Notes: a model not told the origin generated them from the letters alone. Shown: positions 1 to 9,172, counted from the first letter of the stretch. The stretch is DNA of 15,000 nucleotides from Glandiceps talaboti (GCF_964340395.1 NC_135565.1:11134242-11149241), one strand, 5' to 3'. Made by a program: numbers and translations.

Positions 1-725
1 TGTTTCTCTGTTAAAGGTGCACTGGCTGTAACTGGAGTGTCACTTTTTCGATCAGACAACCAACAATATATTCATTGTAAAATCCTAAAATACCAATAAT
101 GCCTCATTGTTCATGTTAACTATTGGTCTGTTTTATCTATAAGTAGCATGGTATCAGGTTGAAATCATGATCACGTTGAGGGCGCTGATTTTAGGGTATG
201 GACCTAAAAAATCAGTTTGATTTGATTTGTTGTTCCAAGGAGTACGATATTATGAGTATGTCTGTTTATGTCTCACAAAACAGTTTCACAAAACATTTTC
301 AAAAAAAGTTCCGGTTGCAACAAGTGGAGCTTTAAGAAAGAAAGATGCAATTTTAATCAAATTGGAATGATGCCAAAATGACATGGAACGTTGACAGAGA
401 ATGTAAAACATTGTCATGGCCATTGTAAATTTTCGTCATATATACTACATGGTATATTTAATCAGAGTGTCGAAGCACATTCACATTTCAATTTTAATCT
501 GTCAACGGATATTTATCCATTTCAGATATTGACAAATCAGAATCCTCGTTATATATTTCTCCTTCTCTGAATTACACTGATTGGTCAAGGTATGTCAGTG
601 ACAGCCAATCAGTGGGGGTAAAATTAAAACAATATACAGTAGTTGCCGGCGACAAATTTTTTGAGTTTGGACTTATTACACGATATTCTCATATATTTGT
701 CTTTCTTCAGCCAAGGAAAATATGA
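1..725. other. Non-coding stretch
   Basis: AT-rich unique sequence without a credible open frame. The only structure noted is the inverted CCAAT-type pair at 575-614. Confidence 0.6.
575..614. repeat. Inverted CCAAT-type motif pair
   Basis: CACTGATTGG (575-584) and its exact reverse complement CCAATCAGTG (605-614) flank 20 bases. Each arm contains a CCAAT pentamer. It may be a small hairpin or paired CCAAT boxes; no transcription start is recognisable nearby. Confidence 0.35.
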
Positions 726-787
726 GTGACCTAAGGGGCCTTGTAGATATGAGTTGCAAGACAGGTAGTTACAACCCCTTAGGTCAC
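726..787. repeat. Hairpin with GTGACCTAAGGGG arms
   Basis: GTGACCTAAGGGG at 726-738 is matched exactly by its reverse complement at 775-787. After a two-base bulge the stem continues with TTGTA/TACAA. The loop is about 24 bases. The role is unknown: it could be a small foldback element or a structured RNA if transcribed. Confidence 0.6.
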
Positions 788-1499
788 AGATCATTTAGTG
801 GCTTAATGCAGAAAAATATTTAGGAATATATTAATCATACATCCTGTAGCGTAGTTCGTGAAAAAAATTAGGGAAAAAAATGGCAGTTTGTAACATTTTG
901 ACTGATATTTCGATCACCTCAGAACCAGTGACATAGATACGGGTTGTCAGGACATAGAACAATCAGTGTATATAGTATATATTTTCTGTTCCAAGACAAT
1001 AATTTGGCGTGTGCATAGTTATAGCACATCACATGTCGGTTATCAGAAAGACAAAAGGGTTGAAATTTGGCCGCATGGGGGCGCTGTTCACAAGATCAAC
1101 ACAATTATGTACTGTGAAAAAAATGGTCATTTCTCTCTCTTTCTTCACCTGCACAGTCTGTTTAGATAGTTCTACATTTTTCAACCGTCATAAACCTTTT
1201 TTAACCTCAAGTAAATTTCATACATATTTCAATGATTGCTTCCATGTGTACTGTGATATGATTGACAGTACAGAAATCATTGAAGGAAGCTAGACAGATA
1301 ATAAGACTGTTCAAATGACTTCAAAAAAATTGAACAATTCTTGCATTAAACATAATATGCTGCAACATGGCCTTTTATGTATTTACACTTTAACCTCATT
1401 AACATATTCTTAGTAACCAAAAAAAGTAGCGAAAAATATAGACTATTTTGTAAGGGGATTAAATTGTTAGAGTGGACAGTTGCAAAAGTATAGTGATTA
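788..1499. other. Non-coding stretch
   Basis: Short open frames up to 94 codons overlap each other on both strands and have random-looking composition. Apart from the hairpin at 1228-1284 I see nothing specific. Confidence 0.6.
1228..1284. repeat. Interrupted hairpin
   Basis: TTCAATGATT at 1228-1237 pairs with AATCATTGAA at 1275-1284. Inside it TGTACTGT at 1247-1254 pairs with ACAGTACA at 1265-1272, with an asymmetric internal loop. Function unknown. Confidence 0.4.
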
Positions 1500-1549
1500 A
1501 TTTGCATACATTTGCATATTGCTGATAATGCATTTGCATACATTTGCAT
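1500..1549 (+). promoter_or_regulatory. Cluster of four POU octamer motifs
   Basis: ATTTGCAT occurs at 1500-1507, 1510-1517, 1532-1539 and 1542-1549. It is the reverse complement of ATGCAAAT, the classical octamer bound by POU-domain (Oct) factors. The cluster is a near-perfect duplication of a 20 bp unit (1501-1520 and 1533-1552), with motifs 10 bp apart inside each unit. The motifs are seen; regulatory function is inferred and no adjacent gene is visible. Confidence 0.35.
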
Positions 1550-1901
1550 ATTTAGACAACAACAAACTTCATTGTGTAATGTAATACACAAAGTGACTCA
1601 CATGAAACTAACGAGTGTTGATCTCGGGTTTTAGGACTCTAGTAACAGAGAGAGAGGGAACTTGGGTTTTAAGGACCCTGACCCCCACTGACAGCAAGAA
1701 CACACTTTATTTTTTGGGACCTTATTTTTAGTAACAGAGTGGGAGAAAACTCATATTGTCCATATATACTATATATATATATGTCTTTACCATGTATTGA
1801 TGGGTACTCTAGTAAATTGACTGGGGAAGTATGATTTTTTGGTAGAATTTATGCGTACCACTTTCCCAGATTAATGAAAACACGCATAACCAAGCACAAA
1901 G

Positions 1902-1983
1902 TAGTCTGCAAGGTACGCCGTGATGGAGCAGCCACACACTTAGGCCAGTGTGGGTGGAACGACACAGCGTATCTTACAGTCTA
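1902..1983 (+). mobile_element. Short palindromic MITE-like element, copy A
   Basis: The ends form an imperfect inverted repeat: TAGTCTGCAAGGTACGCCGTG on the left against the complement of CACAGCGTATCTTACAGTCTA on the right, 17 of 21 bases matching. A second copy in the opposite orientation lies at 4178-4262. The alignment of the two copies extends through most of the element and stops near the palindrome ends, which is the behaviour of a small non-autonomous foldback transposon. The outermost bases are TA on both sides, so a TA target duplication is possible. No coding capacity. Confidence 0.55.
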
Positions 1984-2090
1984 TAGGGTACAAGGCCATG
2001 CATCATTGTTTTATCCAAGAAATATACTATGGTACAACCCAGTTGATTGGTCATAGCACTTTTACAGCTGAGTTGGGTTGTCCGTTACAT

Positions 2091-2130
2091 TTTGTTTACA
2101 TAAACATTTGTTTGTTTACATAAACATTTG
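2091..2130 (+). repeat. Perfect 20 bp tandem duplication with forkhead-like palindrome
   Basis: The 20-mer tttgtttacataaacatttg is present twice head to tail (2091-2110 and 2111-2130). Each copy contains the palindrome TGTTTACATAAACA, which presents the forkhead core TGTTTAC on both strands. The duplication is directly visible; binding by Fox factors is only suggested by the motif. Confidence 0.7.
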
Positions 2131-2322
2131 TTGTTTGTGATTAATTAAGACTTGTTCTTGAAGTTTTTTTTATGGCAGTTTTTTTTTCAGGCGAGTCAAT
2201 ATACATTTGTACTGTTAACATATATTTTATTTTGTTGCTGCTAACGTTCCATTCCACTCAAAGTGGGGATAGTAAATTCATGTTGTCATGGCTATGACTA
2301 CATGTAAAAAATATAACAAAAG

Positions 2323-2432
2323 CTCTGATTGGTTATAAGTCACTTTGGTTGCCATGGCACTGACCTCTTGCCCTGTGATGTAATACTGGATGTGTGTATC
2401 TGATTGGCTAAAATCACAAGTGGTTACCATGA
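2323..2432 (+). repeat. Diverged ~75 bp tandem duplication
   Basis: ctctgattggttataagtca followed by ggttgccatggcac (from 2323) is paralleled 75 bp later by tctgattggctaaaatcaca and ggttaccatgacat (from 2399). The copies are imperfect, which indicates an old duplication. The ggttgccatgg in the first copy resembles an RFX X-box half-site. Confidence 0.45.
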
Positions 2433-2826
2433 CATTGTTGTGTGTGTTCATTTCAGTTGTGGGTTGTTGTTTTTTTAAAGCGGAATGACCATATCAATTG
2501 TTAATCTGATACTTTCTATGATTTGATAATCAAATTATATTAGTATATTAAAATATCAAATTATAAAACTTATTAAATGACATCAAAAAAGTGTTCCTTC
2601 TGAAGTTACTGGACCATGGTGAGGCCATGGACAGTGGAGTGATCATTCAACATTACAAGCATATAATATTACGTAGTAAGACATTGAGATAGGGTTACCA
2701 CACAGAAGAACACAGTATAGTCTTGTCCAGTCAGCATATTAATATTTTGAGCTGTTTATTTTCTTGTTACAATGTCAATTTACAAAGTTACTCATATCAC
2801 GAAATATTACAGGTGAATTTTAGTGG

Positions 2827-3128
2827 TGCGCACTGGGTATGCAAATAAGCCCTAGACATGAATATCGTATTCATGTGTTTCTCTTTGCACACCTGGTATG
2901 CAAATAAGTCTGTGTGAGAGAGAGAGAGAGAGAGAGACCACCATACAAAAGTTCACATTTATGTGACCGTGTATTTTTCTTTGCACACCTGGTATGCAGA
3001 TAAGTCGTAGACAACCATACCAAATTCATATTTCATGTGATTTTGTATTTCTCTTTGCACACCTGGTATGCAAATAAGTCAGAGAGCGACCACATTTTTC
3101 TCTTTGCACACCTGGTATGCAGATGAGA
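2827..3128 (+). repeat. Degenerate tandem repeat with octamer-bearing core
   Basis: Five copies of a core resembling CTTTGCACACCTGGTATGCA, followed by AATAAGTC or a close variant, occur here. Four full copies start at 2881, 2978, 3051 and 3100, and an older partial copy lies at 2827-2850. ATGCAAAT is exact at 2839, 2898 and 3068, and ATGCAGAT at 2994 and 3117. Spacing between cores shrinks from 97 to 73 to 49 bp because the linkers (accatac..attcata..atgtga..gtattt) have been deleted to different degrees. A (GA)n run at 2916-2937 interrupts one linker. This could be a minisatellite or a decayed regulatory array. Confidence 0.8.
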
Positions 3129-3257
3129 ATTACAGAGATCAATGTATTTAGATTTACAGTTTTGAACACTTATGGAGTGCTTATCCGTACATGTATCACT
3201 ACTTTGACTTTATGCACATGATATAGTCAAGTTGTCCTCCAATCAGTACATAAACTC

Positions 3258-3322
3258 AAAAAAAAAAAACAGTTCGGGGGGGGGGGGGGGGGGTTCACTG
3301 TTTTAAGTTGGGAGGGGGGGGG
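3258..3322 (+). repeat. A12 and G18 homopolymers with a second G-rich tract
   Basis: A run of 12 A (3258-3269) is followed by 18 G (3276-3293), a short spacer, and a broken G tract ending at 3322. Four or more G-runs are available, so a G-quadruplex is possible on the plus strand. Such homopolymers are also prone to sequencing error, so the exact lengths are uncertain. Confidence 0.85.
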
Positions 3323-4177
3323 TTGAGATGTGTAAGCTCACCACTATATGCTTCATAATTTGGTCTTTCAACTGTCGAAACTCAAAACATTATGCACCAA
3401 ATTTTGCTCAATAGAATTTTTTCCCCGTGACTTTTGAGGGAAAAAAAATGAGGTCAGCATATTTTTTTTTCACTGGTGTTTCAGTAAGGGTTTTCAGCAT
3501 TATTACTGATATGTCTGCATTTTTTTGTCAGGAGATAAAATCTCATTTTTCGATTCAAACACCACAAACAGAAACTCAAACAGAAAATGAAAGTACTGTC
3601 ATATCTCACCGAAATGAAAAGATGAGAGATAACAGTTGGCAGGGTCTGGTGAGAACAGATATTATGTGAAAAAAAATGGATAAAAAAAATAACATCTTAA
3701 GAATTAGTACAGACATTTACATAGAAATAAATAGACTTCCAAGACAAGTGGTAATTGTAATGTAAGAAAAAAAAACGAAACGACACACACAAAAAAAAAT
3801 TGATGAGTATAAAAGTATACAAAAATACCGTGGCCAAGCCATGGCGCTGCTGTGTTGTTTAATTTCTTTGTACCGAGTGTTTTGTTTTGTCAAATAATAT
3901 TTAAGAGTAAGTTTTTGGATGAATATATATACAGCATATCTTGTTGTTTTGCAGTACACGTACCTAACAACCAAAGCAGAGAATTTGGAAGACTTTTATC
4001 ACTTGACTGTTTATGTATTATTGGTGTTGTTATAGTCCAAACAGTAGTTTCTTTTTTGTAGATGTGGTTACCGAAATATTGTGTTCAAAAATGTGACTTT
4101 TTCGATTGTGATTTTTTGTTTCTGCAAGTACTATAGTAGTGATGGTTTTTATTTTTGACCCAAGGTCTAAACATACT
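3323..4177. other. Non-coding stretch
   Basis: AT-rich, with many short A and T runs. Open frames of 69-85 codons lack recognisable domains. No repeat family was recognised. Confidence 0.55.
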
Positions 4178-4262
4178 TAGACTCTAAGATACGTTGTGAC
4201 ACTCCATCCTCACCGATGACTGATGTGTGAGGGCGCCCCATCACGGCGTACCTTACAGACTA
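4178..4262 (-). mobile_element. Short palindromic MITE-like element, copy B
   Basis: This is the reverse-oriented relative of the element at 1902-1983. Read on the minus strand it begins TAGTCTGTAAGGTACGCCGTG and closes with an imperfect inverted copy, tagactctaagatacgttgtg on the plus strand at 4178-4198. The exact match to copy A includes AAGGTACGCCGTGATGG. Its interior contains GTGAGGGCGC at 4227-4236, a core also found in the terminal inverted repeats of the element at 8062-8516, so the elements may belong to one family. Confidence 0.55.
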
Positions 4263-4317
4263 AGTTACTGTGTATAAGTATTGTTATATCTCTGTATTTT
4301 GTTCTGTATTTAGGAAT

Positions 4318-4466
4318 AATCTGATTAAAATCTGATGTAGGGAACTTAGCGCGATTTCTTTATTTATCTCCTACTTTTATTGTACAAATAAGTACAAATG
4401 TCAATAAAAATAGGATGTAAATAAAGAAATCGTGCCAAGTTCCCAACATCAGATTTTAATCAGATT
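4318..4466. repeat. 149 bp foldback: 65 bp inverted repeat, 19 bp loop
   Basis: The arms at 4318-4382 and 4402-4466 are reverse complements with 6 mismatches in 65 bases, separated by 19 bases. The outer end reads AATCTGATTAAAATCTGATG on the left, matched exactly on the right. A transcript from either strand would form a single long hairpin. Homology stops abruptly at both ends. I saw no clear target-site duplication, so it is either a MITE or a local inverted duplication. The arms are longer than typical animal microRNA precursors. Confidence 0.85.
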
Positions 4467-4879
4467 GTGGTATGTAACTGCCTTGCAAGTGTTGCTGGGT
4501 TTTAAGAACGAGGTGAAATGTCAAAGTTCAAATGTCATAGACGTGGTTTTCTTCTCAGTCATATCAGTATTCTTTTTTCGATGGAGTTCTTTTTCAGAGA
4601 TTTTACTTTTTCCATGGAAGTTCTTATCGGTGTTTTTTCTTATTCCATGGAGTGGAAATTTTTTTCAAAATGTGAAACAAAAGATGTACTAACTATCTTC
4701 TGTGTTGGTAGTACTTTATCATGCATGGATGCATTTTGCCTATCCCATAATTCCTTCTTTATATTTGGGATTGGATGTATATTCTCCTCCACTAATTCTA
4801 TACTAAAAGAATAACGTAATTCTCTTCAGCGACTTGCAAGCTTGTGACAGGTTGGCAAGCAATATTGCAGAGGTACCAC
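4467..4879. other. Non-coding stretch with imperfect short repeats
   Basis: Around 4570-4670 a motif of the type tttttccatggagtt recurs three times imperfectly (cgatggagttc, ccatggaagttc, ccatggagtgg). The overlapping Phe- and Ser-rich frames of 86-98 codons are not convincing as genes. Confidence 0.5.
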
Positions 4880-5023
4880 AACATAGCAACCATAGAATAC
4901 TACTTAGCAACAGTACATTTCTAGATAACAGTTCAATACTGCATAGCATCAGTACAATGCTGCATAGCAACAGTACAGTACTGCATAGCAACAGTACAAT
5001 ACTGCATAGCAACAGTACAATAC
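4880..5023 (+). repeat. 21-bp minisatellite, block 1 (about 7 units)
   Basis: Units of the type tgcatagcaacagtacaata start at 4940, 4961, 4982 and 5003, with more diverged units at about 4880, 4901 and 4919. Because 21 is divisible by three, the array stays open in several frames and produces spurious Tyr-, Cys- or Ser-rich frames on both strands. It is separated from block 2 by 84 bases of unrelated sequence. Confidence 0.92.
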
Positions 5024-5107
5024 TGCTGCCTTATCTATTTTATTGTATTCTATACTGATGTCTGTCAATATGGACAGTGACAATGACGTGATAATGATAA
5101 AAAATAT

Positions 5108-5308
5108 TACATAGCAACAATGCAATGCTACATAGTAACAGTACAATACTACATAGTTACAGTACAATACTACATAGCAACAGTACAATACTACATAGCA
5201 ACAGTACAATACTACATAGCAACAGTACAATACTACATAGCAACAGTACAATGCTACATAGCAATAGTACAATGCTACATAGCAACAGTACAATGCTACA
5301 TAGCAACC
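5108..5308 (+). repeat. 21-bp minisatellite, block 2 (about 10 units)
   Basis: Ten units of tacatagcaacagtacaata type start every 21 bases from 5108 to 5297, the last truncated. The consensus differs from block 1 mainly by tac in place of tgc at the start. Nearly every unit contains CATAGCAAC, whose complement GTTGCTATG matches the half-site recognised by RFX factors. This may be coincidence in a repeat. Confidence 0.93.
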
Positions 5309-5909
5309 GTAATGGAGGAGAATATATACACCAACTATTATAAAGAACTGCAGTTTAGCAGACCCAATGACATCAGTGATACAAATTGTATTATGTTAGG
5401 GGGTCTGACCCTTAAACTCTACAAAGCTCAACTCCCTAACTTGCTGCAAAATGTGTGTCCATATTGTACACCAAACATAATTTTTGGCCCAGTGTAGAAA
5501 CCAGTCGTAGGTAATAAAAGTTCCATGAATGTTTTCATAGTTTTTAGAGTGTAAAGAAACTACCTTTACATATGTGGTATGAAAATAAAACTGTGTATGC
5601 TTTCTTTTTTTCAAAATATTCTATTATATATGCCTTTCTTGTGTCTAAAGACAAATTGTGGGCTTTCACTCTTCAGTTAAATAAAAATAGGAACTGTAGA
5701 AAGGAGAAGGAATGATGGGTCGTCGTTTGTTATTCCCCAATCAGCCCTTAGCAAGATGAAGCCGTGATTTGTAAGTTCATTGTGATTGGTCAGAAGATAA
5801 TTGTTGTTTGTTATCAGTATATGTGTATGTTTAACCAATCAATTGAACTCTTTCAATGGTTTCACATTGCCACTCTCCCCCCCAAAAAAAGAGGTGATGG
5901 ATTGAGTTC
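5309..5909. other. Non-coding stretch
   Basis: Unique sequence between the minisatellite and the GTAT microsatellite. CCAAT/ATTGG pentamers occur at about 5739, 5787 and 5835. No gene was recognised. Confidence 0.55.
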
Positions 5910-6107
5910 TGTGTGTATATGTGTATGTATGTATGTATGTATGTATGTATGTATGTATGTATGTATGTATGTGTGTGTGTATGTATGTATGTATGTATGT
6001 ATGTGTGTGTGTATGTATGTATGTATGTATGTGTATGTGTGTCTATGTATGTATGTATGTGTGTATGTATGTGTATGTATGTATGTATGTATGTATGTGT
6101 GTGTGTG
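5910..6107 (+). repeat. (GTAT)n/(GT)n compound microsatellite
   Basis: About 200 bp of GTAT tetranucleotides interspersed with GTGT units. The Met-Tyr-Val-Cys frames on the plus strand and the Thr-His-Ile-Tyr frames on the minus strand come from the repeat, not from genes. Confidence 0.98.
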
Positions 6108-6339
6108 ATTTGTGTACTCCAGTATATGCACAAGTGCTTACGGTGTTATCTACAGCTGCATTTCAGATGGCATGTCATTCACTGTATGTATTCACTACAT
6201 ATATGACTTCATTCCCAGATACAAAATAATAATAAATCAGTAATAAAGAGAGTATGAATACATAAATAAATGGGAAAGGGGTCGAAAAATAGTTGTCTGC
6301 CAACTAACTAATCTAGTCCAACCCCACCAATACAAGTGA

Positions 6340-6513
6340 ACATATCTACTCTCAGCAACACTACTATTGCGTACCGAAGAATCAAGGAGCTGTGAACAGC
6401 TTGAGAAATTCATACAAGAATGTCCAGCGGAAGGAGAACGTGGTAGACAGCCATTAGCAAATTTAATTATAAAAACAAAAGTATTGTATTGTGAATTGTG
6501 GTGGCGCTGTTGA
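6340..6513 (+). other. Weak exon candidate
   Basis: A stop-free stretch with less AT bias than its surroundings translates to a charged segment around EQLEKFIQECPAEGERGRQP. A splice-acceptor-like tctactctcag ends at 6355, and the frame closes at a TGA at 6511-6513. No Met start, recognised domain or partner exon was found. It may simply be unique non-coding DNA. Confidence 0.12.
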
Positions 6514-6704
6514 ACGCTCTAAAGCTGAATCCGGTGGGTGTATAACACACTACGGTTTTTATCGTTCGGGGGAAATGTAATGTGAGTTTAGTCCTGTTTC
6601 CATAGGAACAGCACTGTATCCAAATTAATAAACTCAAAATTGTTATGACTTTGTCAAGTATATTCCATAAATAAAAAATGTCCCCTCTCTGGTTTATTTG
6701 TTTA

Positions 6705-6886
6705 ACTCACTCACTCACTCACTCACTCACTCACTCACTCACTCACTCACTCACTCACTCACTCACTCACTCACTCACTCACTCACTCACTCACTCACTC
6801 ACTCACTCACTCACTCACTCACTCACTCACTCACTCACTCACTCACTCACTCACTCACTCACTCACTCACTCACTCACTCACTCAC
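6705..6886 (+). repeat. (ACTC)n microsatellite, ~182 bp
   Basis: About 45 uninterrupted ACTC units, ending with ACTCACGCAG. The perfect length suggests recent expansion or strong slippage. The Thr-His-Ser-Leu frame here is an artefact. Confidence 0.98.
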
Positions 6887-6905
6887 GCAGCTAACCCATG
6901 ATCAT

Positions 6906-7112
6906 TCACCCACCCACCCACCCATCTATCCATCCATACATCCATCCATCCATCCACCTACCCACCGATCTATCCATCCATCCATCCATCCATCCACCTA
7001 CCCACCCATCCATCCATCCATCCATCCACCTACCCAACCATCCATCCACCCACCCATCCATCCATCCATCCATCCATCCATCCATCCATCCATCCACCCA
7101 CCTACCCACCCA
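6906..7112 (+). repeat. (CCAT)n/(CCAC)n compound microsatellite
   Basis: Roughly 200 bp of CCAT and CCAC tetramers with occasional CTAC and GATC variants, starting 19 bases after the ACTC array. The two adjacent C-rich tetranucleotide arrays form one repeat block of about 400 bp. Confidence 0.96.
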
Positions 7113-8061
7113 TCCACACTCGATTGTCTTTCGTTGATGACTTTGACCACTACACAGATGATGACAAACTTAGACACTTTTATTGAGGTGTAATCTTCGA
7201 GTCAAGAGAGCTCTACCAGTTACTAGATGCGGCTAGATATGGTTTAGTACGTCGAAAAATATACAGAAAAAATGAACATGAAACAGACTTTTAAACCTAC
7301 GATATATTTCGTAGTTTATCTTGGGATCTATATTGCTTCTTCCTACCATTTCTTGCCCACTATATATGCGTAGGCAGAGATGCTCCTTTTTTCTGTCTTG
7401 CTTGAAGAACAAACAGGATGCCGGGGGAGAACAGAGAGGGGGTGGTATTTAAATTATTGCCTTTTAAAAACATTTAACTCGTAATCGGATATGAATTTGA
7501 GGAGTTTTTCCCTTAGTGATGCAAAATAATGTATTACGTTGTGCTTAAAGGTACAAAGTAAGTATTATAGTTTTAGTAATGTGTAATCTAGGAGAGATAT
7601 AGTTTCATTTAGAACATTTAGTACAATTAAATGTAAACTCAGACCCAGCATGCCAAATTGTCAGTGTATGGTATATACTGTTCACTATATAACTTAAAAC
7701 CGACGTGCTAGGCCGAAGAACTTGTAACTGGAGATATCATTTTTCGTGAACATTTCTTTGTAAGAGACAACATTTAAAGCGATTTTTAAAATGTAAATTC
7801 ATAAATGTGGAGTGTTTTGTAAGGCATTGTGTGTTTTTGTCTAGTATACAATTGAAATTTACTAGATTGTAGCAGGTGATAATTTCAAGGCAGGCGATGT
7901 CAATAATTAATGTTGTCAGTAAAGTACATATGTGTCTTGTGACAGGGAGCAGTACACATGTGAACCAGAACGTAATTTTTTTTCTGTTGTCCTCTACCCG
8001 ACCCCATCCCACCTCAACTCCACCCCACCGCCACCCATCTCGTTACATTTGGCTGAATATG
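7113..8061. other. Non-coding stretch
   Basis: AT-rich unique sequence. A small perfect hairpin, CTACGA/TCGTAG, lies at 7297-7314. The 91-codon minus-strand frame ending at 7737 has no recognisable features. Confidence 0.55.
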
Positions 8062-8516
8062 CATCGACATCAACTTGACGGGATGCAGTGGTGCGCCCTC
8101 ACCGTCAGTAGTAATAATAAACATGAATGATTGAAAGAGTAAGATCTAACCGTCTTACAAAGCTGCAATTTTTCACTTGTCGTATTTTCCAGAGACGGTG
8201 TCTCAAATGTAAGCTGAATTAATATCAAATATTATCAAAATATATAAATTGTTATCAAACATATTAATATCATAAAATGAAAGATCTTGTCCTTCAATGT
8301 CTGGTGAATATAATTAGAGTTTACCAAGAGTGCACAGAGACTGGCCATTGGAAGCTTACTTCGACCAAAAGAATTGTTCATTTGGTTATTACCATTTGGT
8401 TTCATCCTTCTACTTGAGTATTGCAATGTAAATACAATGTGCATACAAACACAGTACATTAAATAACTACTGACGGTGAGGGCGCACCACTACATCCCGT
8501 CAAGTTGATGTCGATG
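8062..8516. mobile_element. 455 bp MITE-like element with 50 bp terminal inverted repeats
   Basis: The sequence at 8062-8111 is the reverse complement of 8467-8516 with one mismatch in 50 bases. The outer ends read CATCGACATCAACTTGACGG. The 355 bp interior is AT-rich and has no credible coding region, fitting a non-autonomous DNA transposon. The GTGAGGGCGC core in the right arm (8476-8485) also occurs in the small element at 4178-4262. No target-site duplication was evident beside these boundaries, so the true ends may differ slightly. Near-identity of the arms suggests recent insertion or gene conversion. Confidence 0.7.
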
Positions 8517-8983
8517 TTGAAAGAATCATCAGATACAGTCAATTGGGTAGTCTATCTTTTAGCTGGTTCCGCTATTTTTGTGTTAATATGTTTATATTGT
8601 ATTACAGTATCTGATAACAGTAACTATATGATTTTAGTCAATATTGTGTCAATGTCTGTGACAAGATTCTTGTATTTCGAATGTGATTATATACAAACAG
8701 TGGACTTCCGGTAGTTTCAAATTTGCATAAGTTCATTAATTAAACGACGTCTAAAGTGAAGTATTTTGTTCACAAGAGCAACTGACGTATAAACCCATCG
8801 TTAATTGTTAAAGTCCTCATTTACATTTGTGATGAAACTGGTGATGAAACCATCAAGGCAGCTTGTCTCGTTCATATATTTATATGCATCTGAATTGTTA
8901 ATGCTATCCAAACGATCAGTTTCGTCACCTGATATATATATGCAGTTTGATATAACGACGTGTGGAAAATGTTCTTTGCAAGC
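8517..8983. other. Non-coding stretch
   Basis: A 69-codon plus-strand frame that starts within the right inverted repeat of the neighbouring element includes a hydrophobic stretch but no supporting signal. One isolated octamer ATTTGCAT is at 8721-8728. Confidence 0.5.
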
Positions 8984-9172
8984 GGTACTGTGCTGCACTG
9001 TACTATACTGTAGCTTAATGTAGTATAATATAATATAGTGTAGTGCAGTGTAGTGTAGTGTAGTGTAGTGCAGTGCAGTGTAGTGTAGTGTAGTGCAGTG
9101 CAGTGCAGTGTAGTGTAGTGTACTGTAATATGCTCTACTTAACTGTATTGTACAACAGTTACTGTATTGCTT
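8984..9172 (+). repeat. TGTAG/TGCAG pentanucleotide array in decayed TACTG sequence
   Basis: The core at about 9018-9125 consists of TGTAG units with TGCAG variants. It is flanked on both sides by degenerate TACTG-type sequence (tactgtgctgcactgtact at 8985 and gttactgtattgc near 9159). This resembles the edges of the large satellite at 12305-13405 and suggests both arose from the same pentamer family. Confidence 0.9.

Noticed and set aside
4880-5308. CRISPR-like array
   Set aside because: Units are contiguous 21-mers without unique spacers, in eukaryotic-type sequence.
4949-5497. 114-125 codon frames over the 21-bp repeat
   Set aside because: A 21-bp unit keeps frames open on both strands; no coding evidence beyond the repeat.
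5764-6229. Met-Tyr-Val-Cys and Thr-His-Ile-Tyr frames on both strands
   Set aside because: Translation of the GTAT microsatellite.
6678-7193. 171-codon frame of Thr-His-Ser-Leu and Ile-His-Pro-Ser repeats
   Set aside because: Translation of the ACTC and CCAT/CCAC microsatellites.
8505-8714. 69-codon frame with a hydrophobic segment
   Set aside because: Starts inside a transposon inverted repeat; AT-rich sequence gives hydrophobic codons by chance; no splice or family signal.
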